Below are positions 15,363 to 23,781 of a DNA stretch of 34,446 nt, piece by piece. Within the stretch, counting starts at the first letter, position 1. Every line of letters starts with the position of its first letter. Source of the stretch: Pseudomonadota bacterium (GTDB taxonomy: Bacteria; Pseudomonadota; Alphaproteobacteria; Micropepsales; Micropepsaceae); the NCBI GenBank assembly GCA_025360685.1, contig JANYBR010000505.1, positions 1 to 34,446 of the forward strand, written 5' to 3'. Under the pieces are notes generated by a model. The model was given only the letters and a program-made list of their open reading frames with translations. It made no database searches and had not been told where the DNA came from. The position numbers and the translations under genes are program-made.

Positions 15363-16388
15363 ATGCGCGCCGCTGTTTTCAAGGAAATGTCCAAGCCGCT
15401 GGTGATCGAAACGGTTCCCGATCCGGTGCCCGGCCCGCACGACCTCATCCTGAAGGTCAGAAATTGCGGCATCTGCGGTTCCGACCTGCACATGACCGAG
15501 CCAACTTCGACCATGCCGCTCGCGCTCGGCTCGATCATGGGCCATGAATTCGCCGGCGAAGTGATCGAGGTGGGAAGCGCGGTCAAGTCCTTGTGGAAAC
15601 CGGGCGATCGCCTGGCCGGTTTTCCCGTGATCTGCTGCGGCGACCACACGCCCTGCATCAACTTCTCGTTGCGCGGCACGTGTGCGAAAATGCTGAGCGT
15701 CGGTTTGGGCGCGGCGCCCGGTGCCTATGCCGAGTTCGTGCGCATTGGCGCGGCCAGCGGCTACAAGCTTCCCCAAAACGTCTCGTTCCGCGAAGGCGCG
15801 ATGGTCGAGCCGCTCGCGGTAGGACTGCACGCCGTCGACATGGCCAAGATGCCGCGCGGTGCCACGGTCCTCGTCATCGGCGCGGGCCCGGTCGGCCTGG
15901 CCACGATGCTGTGGGCGAAGTTCCTCGGCGCACGGCACGTCATCGTCAGCGAAAAGGCCGAAGTCCGCCGCACGATGGCGGCCAAGTTCGGTGCCACCGA
16001 TGCAATCGATCCTGGCGAGCCGCTGGTGGCGCAGGTGCAAAAGATCGCAGGCAAGGCGCCCGATGTGATCTTCGAATGCGTCGGCGTACCGGGTCTGATC
16101 AACACCGCCATGATGGAAGCGCCGCGCGGCTGCCGCATCGTCGTGGCCGGCGTCTGTCAGCAGCCCGACACGATCCTGCCGCTGATGGGCATCGTGAAGG
16201 AGCTCGAGATCCAGTTCGTGCTCGGCTACCGGCCCGATGATTTCGACTATGTCATCGCCATGATCGCCAGCGACCGTATCGATGTGGGACACATGGTCAC
16301 CGATATCATCGACCTGAACGCTCTTCCCGGCGCGTTCGAGGCTCTGCGCAAGCCGTCGCACCAGTGCAAGGTGATGCTGGAGAACTAG
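15363..16388 (+). CDS. Zinc-dependent alcohol dehydrogenase family protein
   Basis: This is a 341-residue MDR-superfamily oxidoreductase. Catalytic zinc ligands are visible as Cys35/Cys38 region (NCGICGSDLH), GHE (60-62) and Glu149 (MVEPLAVGLH); the NAD-binding Rossmann motif GAGPVG is at 173-178. It would interconvert an alcohol and a carbonyl with NAD(P). The structural-zinc lobe is atypical: cysteines are at 91, 92, 98 and 107 with irregular spacing rather than the usual CxxCxxCx7C, so the second zinc may be absent. ATG at 15363 follows GAGGAACTGCCC. It is transcribed divergently from the amidase across a 66-base gap, which suggests shared control but not necessarily a shared pathway. Confidence 0.92.
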   Translation: MRAAVFKEMSKPLVIETVPDPVPGPHDLILKVRNCGICGSDLHMTEPTSTMPLALGSIMGHEFAGEVIEVGSAVKSLWKPGDRLAGFPVICCGDHTPCINFSLRGTCAKMLSVGLGAAPGAYAEFVRIGAASGYKLPQNVSFREGAMVEPLAVGLHAVDMAKMPRGATVLVIGAGPVGLATMLWAKFLGARHVIVSEKAEVRRTMAAKFGATDAIDPGEPLVAQVQKIAGKAPDVIFECVGVPGLINTAMMEAPRGCRIVVAGVCQQPDTILPLMGIVKELEIQFVLGYRPDDFDYVIAMIASDRIDVGHMVTDIIDLNALPGAFEALRKPSHQCKVMLEN

Positions 16389-16572
16389 CGCGTGCACAGT
16401 TTGGCCACAAACCGTCTATATCGGTCCGCCATAACGCGGGACGTTCGGTCGCAGTTGCGCCAGTCCGCAAGCTGCTACAAGCCCGGCGCGTGATTTGCCG
16501 ACATGGGAATCACGACTCCCTTGAACAGGAAGAAACGGATGCGCAGAAAGGCGCGTCTCGCGGGAAACACCG

Positions 16573-17055
16573 ATGGACAAGCATGACGGGCCGGCTCCTG
16601 CACTGACGAGCGAGAGACTGCGCGTGGTACACGAAATGTGGAACGAGCTGCGCGGCGGCCGCGTCGGTCCCAAGCGTGACGAAATCACGCCGGCGCGGCT
16701 GCGCGCCGTGCTGCCCTGGACATTCACGATTGACGTCGTCGATGGCGGCCAGGATTTTCGTTTCCGCTTTGCCGGCGATCGCATCATCCAGTTCATGGGC
16801 CGGCGCTATGCTGGCGCGCTGTTGTCGGAGCACACCGGCAGCCGCTTCTTCGATCAGATGCGCGCCATGTACGCGGGCTGCGTCGCGGCCAAGGCGCCCA
16901 TCGCCAGCGGCGTTCGCCAGGCGAGCTTGCCCGGCAAGGAATTTCTCGAAATCGAAGCGCTGGTGTTGCCGCTCAGCGAAGACGGCGTCAGCGTCACGAC
17001 CTTGTTCGGCGCGTTCGACAGCTGGCAACTCGGCAAGAATGCTTCAACCGGCTAG
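16573..17055 (+). CDS. PAS_5-type PAS domain protein
   Basis: This is a 160-residue protein matching the small PAS_5 (PF07310-like) family common in alphaproteobacteria. Visible pattern: WNELRGGRVGPKRDEITPARLRAVLPWTFTIDVV, then FRFRFAGDRIIQFMGRRYAG and SLPGKEFLEIEALVLPLSEDG. These proteins have a lone PAS fold with no output domain and presumably sense a ligand or redox state and pass it on by protein contact. About 184 bases precede it without another gene; I see no confident promoter there. Its 3' end overlaps the convergent MDR reductase gene by 12 bases. Family is moderately secure, function unknown. Confidence 0.8.
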   Translation: MDKHDGPAPALTSERLRVVHEMWNELRGGRVGPKRDEITPARLRAVLPWTFTIDVVDGGQDFRFRFAGDRIIQFMGRRYAGALLSEHTGSRFFDQMRAMYAGCVAAKAPIASGVRQASLPGKEFLEIEALVLPLSEDGVSVTTLFGAFDSWQLGKNASTG

Positions 17056-18024
17056 CTTCACCATCATTTTTCCCGTGTTCTCGCCGTTGAGGAGCGCGAT
17101 CAGTGCGCGCGGCGCATTCTCAATGCCGTCGAACAGGGTCTCCTGATATTTGATCTGGCCATTCTTGAGCCAACCCGTCATCTCTTTGCTGAATTGTCCG
17201 TAGAGATGCATGAAGTCGGGCGCCACGAAACCCCGAATGTTCACGCGGCCGTAAATGATGGCCGACAGATTTCGCACGCCGACCTGCTGGTCGTTATAGG
17301 TCGAGATCATCCCGCACACCGCGATGCGGCCGAGCGAGTTCATGCGCCGCAGCGCCGCTTCCAGATGTTCGCCGCCGACATTGTCGAAATAGACATCGAT
17401 ACCCTTCGGCGTCGCTCGTTCGAGCGCGTCGCGGATCGGTTCCTTCTTGTAGTTGATCACGGCATCGAGGCCGAGGCTCTTCAGCCAGGCGACCTTGTCG
17501 TCCGAACCGGTGCTGCCGATCACCGCGCAGCCCTTGAGCTTGGCGACCTGCGAGGCGATCGAGCCAACCGAGCCCGCCGCCGTGGAGACAAACACCTGTT
17601 CGCCGGATTTCATCTTGCCGATTTCGACCAGGCCGCCATAGGCGACAAAGCCCGCACCGCCCATCACATGCATGTAGACAGAAAGCGGCAGCTCGGGATC
17701 GGCATCGACCTTCGTCAGGTGCTTGGCATCGGCGACAAAACGCTCGCGATAACCGTAGGCGGCGCGCACGGCATCACCTTCCTTCAGACTTGACGCGCGC
17801 GATCGCACAACGCGCCCGAGCGCGAAGCCGCCAAGCACTGCATTCAGATCCTGTCCACGCGTCAGACGCGGGCGCGTGGCCGGGTCGATGCTGAGAAACA
17901 GGTTTTGGACCAGTGCCTGGCCCTCGGCCAGTTCCGGCAGAGCGACCTCGCGCACCACAAAGTCGCTCTCGCGCGGCATTCCATCGGGTCGTTTGACGAG
18001 GTGAATCTCGCGGCTTGCCGTCAT
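17044..18024 (-). CDS. NADP-dependent zinc-free MDR oxidoreductase (CurA/YncB, PTGR-like)
   Basis: This is a 326-residue medium-chain reductase without the zinc ligands of alcohol dehydrogenases. The N-terminal barrel includes LFLSIDPATRPRL, a hallmark of the leukotriene B4 dehydrogenase/prostaglandin reductase branch. The Rossmann region has VFVSTAAGSVGSIASQVAKLKGC and IDVYFDNVGGEHLEAAL, and the NADPH-binding part includes GSTGSDDKVAWLK. Members reduce the C=C bond of alpha,beta-unsaturated ketones and aldehydes, and bacterial ones such as CurA act on dietary or lipid-derived enones. ATG at 18024 follows AGGAG at a good distance. It is convergent with the PAS gene. Reaction class is fairly safe; the physiological substrate is not. 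Confidence 0.94.
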   Translation of the reverse strand: MTASREIHLVKRPDGMPRESDFVVREVALPELAEGQALVQNLFLSIDPATRPRLTRGQDLNAVLGGFALGRVVRSRASSLKEGDAVRAAYGYRERFVADAKHLTKVDADPELPLSVYMHVMGGAGFVAYGGLVEIGKMKSGEQVFVSTAAGSVGSIASQVAKLKGCAVIGSTGSDDKVAWLKSLGLDAVINYKKEPIRDALERATPKGIDVYFDNVGGEHLEAALRRMNSLGRIAVCGMISTYNDQQVGVRNLSAIIYGRVNIRGFVAPDFMHLYGQFSKEMTGWLKNGQIKYQETLFDGIENAPRALIALLNGENTGKMMVKLAG

Positions 18025-18082
18025 GGGGAAACTCCTGTTGGCTTGCTGCCTGCATTGAGCCGCGCGGGCAGGGATAAACGCA

Positions 18083-18703
18083 ATGGCCGCACACTATGAT
18101 TACCTTGGATTCGCTCTGGAACGCGGGCGTCCGGCCTGGACCGCATTCACGGCGCATATCCGCGACGTGGCGGCGCCGGCCATCGCTGCGTCGGGCGGCG
18201 AATTGCTTGGCCTGTTTCAAGGCCAGCTTGGTTTTTCTTCCAACGAAGCCGTCCTGCTTTTGCGCTGGCCCTCGGCCGGACGGGATCGCCTGCGCGAAAT
18301 CGATCGCGCGCCGGGCGTGGTCACCATGCACCCCGAGATGCTGGTGCCCACCGTTCGGCCCGGCGACCAGGATGTGCTGAAAGGCGGCGGCATCTATGTG
18401 CATCGCTGGTTCACGGTCGACGCCGACCAGGTGGACGATTTCGTCGCGCTCTCCAACCGGGCCTGGGCCGACTTCGAGGGCAGCTATCAGACCAAGATTT
18501 TCGGCCTCTTCACCGCGGAACGTACGGCGCAGGATCTGCGTGAAGGTTCAGGCCGGCTGCTGCTTTTGACCTACTACGCCAGCCACGGCGTTTGGGAAGA
18601 GTCGCGCGAGCAGACGCGCGATCCGAACGGGCTTTTCGTGCAGCGTCACGCGCTGACCCGCTCGACCATCGGAAGAAGTTCGATATTGGTTCCCCTTGGC
18701 TGA
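18083..18703 (+). CDS. Conserved protein with two NIPSNAP-like dimeric alpha/beta-barrel halves
   Basis: This is a 206-residue soluble protein with no signal peptide. Two halves look related: each begins with a beta strand, has a helix, and ends with a LLLxW/Y-type strand (AVLLLRWPS near 54-62; RLLLLTYYAS near 158-167). A central GGGIYVHRWFTVDADQVDDFVALSNRAW resembles NIPSNAP/ABM ferredoxin-like domains. I therefore read it as a tandem dimeric alpha/beta barrel, but I do not recognise a named family and assign no reaction. ATG at 18083 follows AGGGA. It is divergent from the MDR reductase gene with 58 bases between starts. Confidence 0.75.
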   Translation: MAAHYDYLGFALERGRPAWTAFTAHIRDVAAPAIAASGGELLGLFQGQLGFSSNEAVLLLRWPSAGRDRLREIDRAPGVVTMHPEMLVPTVRPGDQDVLKGGGIYVHRWFTVDADQVDDFVALSNRAWADFEGSYQTKIFGLFTAERTAQDLREGSGRLLLLTYYASHGVWEESREQTRDPNGLFVQRHALTRSTIGRSSILVPLG

Positions 18704-18752
18704 CCTTAGAGCTTTGATCCGCAACGATATTCCACAGGTCTCGCCGCATTCC

Positions 18753-18768
18753 GTGACGTCATCGTCAC
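18753..18768. promoter_or_regulatory. Perfect inverted repeat upstream of the 98-residue gene
   Basis: GTGACG (18753-18758) and CGTCAC (18763-18768) form a perfect 6-bp dyad with a 4-base centre, including TGACGTCA. It lies about 65-80 bases upstream of the start at 18834, a plausible operator position. A weak promoter candidate TTGCGC (18776-18781) and TAGATG (18800-18805) follows it. The binding factor is unknown. Confidence 0.35.
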
Positions 18769-18833
18769 CAAAGCCTTGCGCACAGCCGCGCGGAACTCTT
18801 AGATGCGCGCCTTCAGCCAAGGAGGAATGACGC

Positions 18834-19130
18834 ATGTCCGTCGACGGCAAGTGGAATATCACGATCAAGTCGCCCATGGGCGCTCAGAAGGCGACTCTCG
18901 ACCTCAAAGCCAGTGGCAGCGCGCTAACCGGCACGCAGGCTGGTCAGCAGGGTTCGATGGCAATCGCAAACGGCAAGGCGGACGGCAACAACGTCTCCTG
19001 GTCGATCTCGATCACCTCGCCGATGCCGATGACCCTGGAACACAGCGGCACGGTCGATGGCGACAAGATTTCCGGCAACGTCAAGGCGGGCGCATTCGGC
19101 TCGTTCCCGTTCTCGGGCGCGCGCGCTTAA
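18834..19130 (+). CDS. Small conserved beta-rich protein of unknown function
   Basis: This is a 98-residue protein with an excellent ribosome site, AAGGAGG (18819-18825), 8 bases before the ATG, suggesting strong translation. There is no signal peptide or membrane segment. The sequence alternates short strands with Gly/Asn turns (DGKWNITIKSPMG, LTGTQAGQQGSMAIANGKADGNNVSW, SGTVDGDKISGNVKAG). This resembles the lipid- or ligand-binding beta-barrel-like small proteins sometimes found beside hydrolases and in DUF families, but I do not recognise the exact family. It is followed within 30 bases by a strong terminator, so it is probably a single-gene unit. Confidence 0.8.
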   Translation: MSVDGKWNITIKSPMGAQKATLDLKASGSALTGTQAGQQGSMAIANGKADGNNVSWSISITSPMPMTLEHSGTVDGDKISGNVKAGAFGSFPFSGARA

Positions 19131-19155
19131 GGCACGCTGCAATCGCATGGAATGA

Positions 19156-19186
19156 GGGCGGCCGATTCGCGCCGCCCTTTTTCTTT
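19156..19186 (+). terminator. Rho-independent terminator
   Basis: A perfect 7-bp GC stem GGGCGGC (19156-19162) / GCCGCCC (19171-19177) with an 8-base loop is followed at once by TTTTTCTTT. It ends the transcript of the 98-residue gene and lies before psd. This is the clearest intrinsic terminator in the window. Confidence 0.9.
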
Positions 19187-19218
19187 GCCGCTGTGATGCG
19201 CTAGATGGGCCCGCACGG

Positions 19219-19890
19219 ATGCAAGGCGATCGTTTGAGAATTCCGATCCATCGCGAAGGCTGGCGCTTCATCGCGCTGTTCGTTTTCACGAACGCCGCGC
19301 TGTTCTGGTTGTGGCAATGGGCCGGCATCGCGTTCCTGCCGCTCACCGTGTGGTGCATCGCTTTCTTCCGCGATCCCGAACGCACGCCACCAGATGGTGA
19401 GAATCTACTCGTCAGTCCTGCCGACGGGGTGCTGCTGCCGATCGTCGAAGCCGAGCCGCCCGCCGAACTCGACCTCGGCAGCCAAGCGCGAAGGCGGCTC
19501 TCGATCTTCATGAACGTCTTCGATGTGCATGTGAACCGCCTGCCGGTGAGCGGCGAAGTGATCGCGCTCGCCTACCGTCCCGGGCGTTTCATAAACGCAT
19601 CGTTCGACAAGGCCAGCCTGCACAATGAGCGCATGTCCTTGCGGATTCGCCCCACTGGGAGCGCCGATCCCGCCGCAGATTTGGCTGTGATCCAGATCGC
19701 CGGATTGGTAGCACGCCGTATTGTCTGCGACATCAAGGCAGGCGATCGGGTCCGGCGAGCGTCTCGTTTTGGCATGATCCGCTTCGGCAGCAGGCTGGAC
19801 GTCTATTTACCCCTTTCGGCGAAGATCGTGGTAAAAGAAGGATCTGTGACAAGGGCCGGCGAAACGGTCCTGGCGGAACTTCAAGGTTAG
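19219..19890 (+). CDS. psd: Phosphatidylserine decarboxylase proenzyme
   Basis: This is a 223-residue short-form (PSD-A-like) proenzyme that decarboxylates phosphatidylserine to phosphatidylethanolamine at the inner membrane. The N terminus holds two adjacent hydrophobic stretches (about 17-50). SPADG (66-70) and FMNVFDVHVNR (97-107) are conserved catalytic/self-cleavage segments. The FGS site (Gly190-Ser191 in RFGSRLDVYLP) is where autocleavage converts Ser191 to the pyruvoyl cofactor. It is followed after 8 bases by pssA, which makes its substrate, so the two form a phosphatidylethanolamine operon in reverse pathway order. The start at ATG 19219 has only a weak ribosome site. Assignment is secure. 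Confidence 0.96.
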   Translation: MQGDRLRIPIHREGWRFIALFVFTNAALFWLWQWAGIAFLPLTVWCIAFFRDPERTPPDGENLLVSPADGVLLPIVEAEPPAELDLGSQARRRLSIFMNVFDVHVNRLPVSGEVIALAYRPGRFINASFDKASLHNERMSLRIRPTGSADPAADLAVIQIAGLVARRIVCDIKAGDRVRRASRFGMIRFGSRLDVYLPLSAKIVVKEGSVTRAGETVLAELQG

Positions 19891-19898
19891 GCAGTTCA

Positions 19899-20678
19899 TT
19901 GGCTTATCGCAGGATGGATCGGCGGCGGATGGCCGAACGGCTCGAAGAGCTGTCGGTAGGCCGCGTGGTGCCAAGCGCGCTGACCCTTCTGGGTCTGTGC
20001 AGCGGCATCACCGCGATCCGCTTCGCGCTGGACGGCAACTGGCCGGCCGCAGTCGCCGCCATCATCTTCGCCATGCTGTTCGACATGCTCGACGGACGCG
20101 CGGCTCGATTCCTTGGCGCCGATACGCGCTTTGGCGCGCAACTCGACTCTCTGGCGGATCTGGTTTCGTTCGGCGTCGCGCCCGGCATTCTGGTCTTCAT
20201 GTGGAGCCTGTCGCGCATGGGCAATGCGGGCTGGGTGGCCGCGCTCATCTTCTGTGCCTGCAGCGCCATCCGCCTGGCGCGGTTCAATGTGCAGAGCGTG
20301 CGCGACGAAGGCTCGTCGCCCGCCAATCCGTATTTCACAGGCCTGCCCACACCGGCAGCGGCCGGTTTGTTGCTGCTGCCGATGCTGCTGAGCTTTCAGC
20401 TCGGCGGCGAGATATTCCGCAATCCACTCTTCAGTGGCGCGATGATTGCCATCTCGTCCTGTCTGATGGTCAGCCAGATCCCAACGCCATCCATCAAATA
20501 TATGCGTCCGGCGCGGCAGCACCGGCTGATCGTATGGGGATTCCTCGGATTGCTTGCCGGCTTCATGATCACATGGCCTTGGATCACCTTGACCGTCGGC
20601 ATGGTGATCTATCTTTCGTCGATCCCGTTCGGCATCGCGTTGCAGGCGAGGCGGCAAAGGGCCCACGCGCGGGACTAG
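19899..20678 (+). CDS. pssA: CDP-diacylglycerol-serine O-phosphatidyltransferase
   Basis: This is a 259-residue inner-membrane enzyme that joins serine to CDP-diacylglycerol to give phosphatidylserine. The CDP-alcohol phosphotransferase motif is perfect: Asp62, Asp65-Gly66, Ala69-Arg70, Gly79, Asp83, Asp87 (DxxDGxxARx8Gx3Dx3D). Several hydrophobic segments follow. The start is called as TTG 19899, with AGG in the psd stop region about 7 bases upstream; ATG 19914, five codons in, is the alternative. It is the second gene of psd-pssA. The stop codon overlaps the stop of the convergent peptidase gene by 4 bases (CTAG region). Confidence 0.96.
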   Translation: MAYRRMDRRRMAERLEELSVGRVVPSALTLLGLCSGITAIRFALDGNWPAAVAAIIFAMLFDMLDGRAARFLGADTRFGAQLDSLADLVSFGVAPGILVFMWSLSRMGNAGWVAALIFCACSAIRLARFNVQSVRDEGSSPANPYFTGLPTPAAAGLLLLPMLLSFQLGGEIFRNPLFSGAMIAISSCLMVSQIPTPSIKYMRPARQHRLIVWGFLGLLAGFMITWPWITLTVGMVIYLSSIPFGIALQARRQRAHARD

Positions 20679-21289
20679 GCTGGCGTGTGCCGCACGGCAC
20701 AAGGCGAGGTTGCGCTGCGATAGTCTGCGCCCCAACGCCGGTAGCCGAGCGTATCGATGTGAAACCGCAGGCCTTGATAGAATCCCAGGCCAACATGCGC
20801 GGCCTCTCCGAATCGCGCGTGCAGCCGGCAAACCGAGGCGATCAGTGTCGAGCGTTCAATCGTTCTGAGCGGTGTCAGGTCGAGAGCGAAATAGAGCGCA
20901 TGTGCGCTGTGCGCGGCGCCGCCGGCGCAAGCGTTGAGGCTGGGGCTGCGATAACCCGAAACCGCTGCAACCGGTCCCAGCGCGGGCACGACATATGCCG
21001 CGATAAACCGCAACGTCGGCACGACATTTTTCCACAGCGCGCGCGGCGGCATGCTGTAAGGCCAAGCGCTGCAGTCGCGCCACGAGGTCGCATTGAGTAG
21101 CAATTGCGAGACGGGCAAGATGCCGTTCACGCCCTGTTGCTTCAAATACGCCTCGAATGCGTCGACCTCGCGAGCCCTTCCGTCTTCGGCTTGCGCCCAG
21201 CGCGAGAATGCAGCGTCCGCCGGCTCCGCCCACGCTGGCGCAAGCCCGGCAAATATGCCGAAGAGAAAAATGAACGCGGCAACGCGCAT
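20675..21289 (-). CDS. Secreted M15-type peptidase (D-Ala-D-Ala carboxypeptidase-like)
   Basis: This is a 204-residue protein with a Sec signal (about 1-21, ending AWA). The M15/VanY-like metal-site pattern is visible: SGYRSPSLN (111-119), then GGAAHSAHALYFALD with His130 and Asp137 spaced HxxxxxxD, and FHIDT with His177 and Asp179, followed by RRWG. This matches Peptidase_M15_3-like enzymes that trim peptidoglycan stem peptides or act as endolysin-like carboxypeptidases. Start ATG 21289 is favoured over a GTG two codons upstream because GAGG sits 5 bases before it. It is the last gene of a minus-strand run and ends 4 bases into pssA. Fold fairly secure, exact bond unknown. Confidence 0.82.
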   Translation of the reverse strand: MRVAAFIFLFGIFAGLAPAWAEPADAAFSRWAQAEDGRAREVDAFEAYLKQQGVNGILPVSQLLLNATSWRDCSAWPYSMPPRALWKNVVPTLRFIAAYVVPALGPVAAVSGYRSPSLNACAGGAAHSAHALYFALDLTPLRTIERSTLIASVCRLHARFGEAAHVGLGFYQGLRFHIDTLGYRRWGADYRSATSPCAVRHTPA

Positions 21290-21363
21290 GCACACCTCGG
21301 TACCAGGAATGCGACAGCAATCAGGCTTTTGTTAGCCGGTTTCCGCTGCTCGCGCGCGTGCCA

Positions 21364-21840
21364 TTACGACGTCTGTTTCAACACTTCGTCGAGTCTGATG
21401 CCAAGTTTTTCCAGCATCGCCACCAGCATGTCGTTCTGGCGTTCAAGATGCAGCATGATCGTCTCGATCTCAGCCTCGGCCTTGATGTTGACGTCCAGGT
21501 CGTGCACGGCGCGTGCTTCGGATTGGCGGCCCTGAATGTTCTGGCCGATCATCAAGAGCGGCATCAACAGGATCTGGATCATGTTGGAAATGAACAGCCA
21601 GAACACAAAACCCATCGGCGGATCGAACTGAAGCCGCGGCGGCGCGAGGAAATTCCAGCCCAGCCAGAATATGGTCCAGGCCAGGATGGCGAGGAAGAAC
21701 GCCATGGTGCCGACATGCTCGGTGATCCACACTGCGAGCCTTTCGAGCTGGCCCATCTCCGCCTTGATCTCGGCGAACGAATTTCGCAAGGGGTGCGCTC
21801 GGCGGATTTCAGCAAGCTTTGCGAGCGATGACTGAGCCAT
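21364..21840 (-). CDS. DUF1003 family membrane protein
   Basis: This is a 158-residue inner-membrane protein matching DUF1003. Start ATG 21840 is chosen over an upstream frame because GGAGG is 8 bases before it. Two membrane helices lie in the middle (VGTMAFFLAILAWTIFWLGWNF and PMGFVFWLFISNMIQILLMPLLM), the second followed by a conserved NIQGRQSEARAVHDLDVNIKAE segment and a C-terminal coiled-coil-like helix. The molecular function of DUF1003 is not established. It lies 72 bases after the DUF4337 gene and 74 before the peptidase gene on the same strand, so co-transcription is possible. Confidence 0.88.
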   Translation of the reverse strand: MAQSSLAKLAEIRRAHPLRNSFAEIKAEMGQLERLAVWITEHVGTMAFFLAILAWTIFWLGWNFLAPPRLQFDPPMGFVFWLFISNMIQILLMPLLMIGQNIQGRQSEARAVHDLDVNIKAEAEIETIMLHLERQNDMLVAMLEKLGIRLDEVLKQTS

Positions 21841-21912
21841 CTTCAAATCCTCCACAAGTTTCAAATTAGACCCGAGTCTGCACTTCCGGCAGCAACGCCG
21901 GCGGACGGCAAG

Positions 21913-22479
21913 CTACGCCGCATACGCCGATGCCAGCAGCACCAGACCGACAGCGCCGAACGCCAACGCCGAGAACCACAGCCAATGCCGCCGCGTGATG
22001 ATCGCGACCGTCGACATGGCAATGCCGATCTCAAATAGCGTGGCGCTGCCGGTCAGCCAGTGATGGCGGTTCTCGTGCGCCGAGCTGGCCGCCAGCAGGC
22101 GGTCACGATCGGCTTCATCGGCGGCGGCGTCTTTGCGAATCTTCGACTGCTTGTCGATATTCTCCCGTTCGGTCTTGCGATAGCGCTCGGCGTTCGGATC
22201 GCCGCGATCGGCTGCAATGCCGTAGAGGTGCTTTTTCAGGCTGTCGGCCTGGTACTCGGCCCAGGCATCCGTGGCGCGGTCCTGCGCCAGCACCGCCTCG
22301 CTGGTCGAGTTCAGTGCCCGGCCGCCCTCCACTGTTTCCAGACTGCCGGACACCGCGGCGAGAACTGCCAGCACCGCGACCGAAATCGCAATGCGCGAAA
22401 TGAAGGGATCGCCCGCATGCGCCGCGTGCTGGGCGTGTTCGGTGTGTTCGTGAGCATCCAATGCCGTGTTGCGAGACAT
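21913..22479 (-). CDS. DUF4337 family membrane protein
   Basis: This is a 188-residue protein with one N-terminal membrane helix (about 27-46), a soluble helical middle rich in charged residues (WAEYQADSLKKHLYGIAADRGDPNAERYRKTERENIDKQ), and two closely spaced C-terminal membrane segments. This layout and the WAxYQADSLKK stretch fit DUF4337. A His-rich N terminus (HEHTEHAQHAAH) precedes the first helix. ATG 22479 follows GGGGA at good spacing. It lies 26 bases after the M20 hydrolase gene, so it is probably in the same transcript. No function is known. Confidence 0.82.
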   Translation of the reverse strand: MSRNTALDAHEHTEHAQHAAHAGDPFISRIAISVAVLAVLAAVSGSLETVEGGRALNSTSEAVLAQDRATDAWAEYQADSLKKHLYGIAADRGDPNAERYRKTERENIDKQSKIRKDAAADEADRDRLLAASSAHENRHHWLTGSATLFEIGIAMSTVAIITRRHWLWFSALAFGAVGLVLLASAYAA

Positions 22480-22505
22480 TCACTTCCCCAAGATCGCCAG
22501 ACCGT

Positions 22506-23720
22506 TCAGCCCGCCCCGCGCAGGAACCGGTCCGCGATGGCGGCGTGCATGGCGATGCCGTTGGCCATCGCCGCTTCGTCCATCATCATGCGGTTGGAGT
22601 GACAGGCATGGGCGTGGTGGTGCGCCACGCCCTCTGGCGCAACGCCGAGAAATACCATGCAGCCCGGGAGCCGTTGCAGCACATAGGAGAAGTCCTCCGC
22701 GCCCATGATCGGCGCCGGCATCTTGAGAAAGCCGCGCGCACCGAAAAGATCCTGCGCCACGTTCTGCGCGAAGCCGACGAACTTGTCGTCATTGATCGTT
22801 ACCGGATAACCCGGAGTGAGCGTGACATTGGCTTCGACGCCGTGCGCCCGGGCGATGTTGCTGGCGATGCGCTCGATGCCCTCGCGCGCCGTGGCCCGGC
22901 TCTTCTCGGAGAAACTGCGCAATGTGCCGAGCAGTCTGGCGCTTTCCGGAATGACGTTGCCGGTCGTGCCGGCATCGATCTTGGTGATCGACAGGACAAC
23001 CGGATCGAACGCCTCGACCCTGCGCGTCACCAGGCTTTGCAATGCGGTGACGATCTCGCAGGCGACCGGGATCGGATCGAGCGTATAATGCGGCTGCGAG
23101 GCATGTCCGCCCTTGCCCATGATTTCGATGTGGATCGTGTCGGTGGCCGCCATCAGCGGACCGGAGCGCGAGGCAATGACACCCGTGGGAATATTGGGCG
23201 AGATGTGGATGGCGAACGCAGCGGACGGCGCCGGCGCCGCATCGAGCATGCCTTCCTCGATCACGAAGCGCGCGCCGGCATAACCTTCCTCGCCGGTTTG
23301 GAACAGGAATTTCACGTTGCCGTTCAGCCGCTCGCGGTTCTTGTGCAGCAGATGCACCGCGCCCACCAGCATGGCCGTGTGCGAATCGTGGCCGCAGGCA
23401 TGCATGCGGTTTTCATGCTGCGACTTGAACTCGACGTCGGTGTCCTCCGGCATCGGCAGCGCATCCATGTCGCCGCGGAGCAAAATTGTCGGGCCCTGCT
23501 GCGCGCCGCGTAATGTAACGACCAGGCTTGAGGTGGTCTTGCCCTCGACGATCTCGACATCGAGTCCGGCCAGCGCCTCGCGCGTGCGGCGGGTGGTTTC
23601 GGGCAGATGCAGGCCAAGCTCGGGAAACTTGTGCAGCTCGCGCCGCAATTCCACGACCATCGGCATCATCGCATTCGCGCCTTCGCGCCAGAAGGTCAGA
23701 TCGTCCGCCGGTTTGTCCAT
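22506..23720 (-). CDS. M20D family amidohydrolase/peptidase (hippurate- or IAA-amino-acid hydrolase-like)
   Basis: This is a 404-residue binuclear metallohydrolase that removes an N-acyl group from amino acids. The M20 metal-site motifs are visible: GDMDALP, HACGHDSHTAM, TGEEG, and a distal GAEDFSYVLQ, with the dimerisation-domain motif GKGGHASQPH between them. ATG 23720 is preferred over an in-frame TTG 11 codons upstream because AAGGGG precedes it at good distance. It follows the TPP enzyme gene by 61 bases on the same strand. The family includes hippurate, IAA-amino-acid and N-acetyl-diaminopimelate hydrolases; no partner here settles the substrate. Confidence 0.93.
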   Translation of the reverse strand: MDKPADDLTFWREGANAMMPMVVELRRELHKFPELGLHLPETTRRTREALAGLDVEIVEGKTTSSLVVTLRGAQQGPTILLRGDMDALPMPEDTDVEFKSQHENRMHACGHDSHTAMLVGAVHLLHKNRERLNGNVKFLFQTGEEGYAGARFVIEEGMLDAAPAPSAAFAIHISPNIPTGVIASRSGPLMAATDTIHIEIMGKGGHASQPHYTLDPIPVACEIVTALQSLVTRRVEAFDPVVLSITKIDAGTTGNVIPESARLLGTLRSFSEKSRATAREGIERIASNIARAHGVEANVTLTPGYPVTINDDKFVGFAQNVAQDLFGARGFLKMPAPIMGAEDFSYVLQRLPGCMVFLGVAPEGVAHHHAHACHSNRMMMDEAAMANGIAMHAAIADRFLRGAG

Positions 23721-23781
23721 CGCTTTACCCCTTAGTCCGTTCAAGTGTGTCAATGGCTGCCGCTGCCGTCCATAGACCGCA

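Noticed and set aside
15297..16397. Upstream extension of the amidase frame giving an apparent 849-residue protein
   Set aside because: The extra part is antisense to the alcohol dehydrogenase gene, has no domain logic and is His/Arg/Asp-rich as expected for a GC-rich shadow frame. The amidase has good starts at 15296 or 15284.
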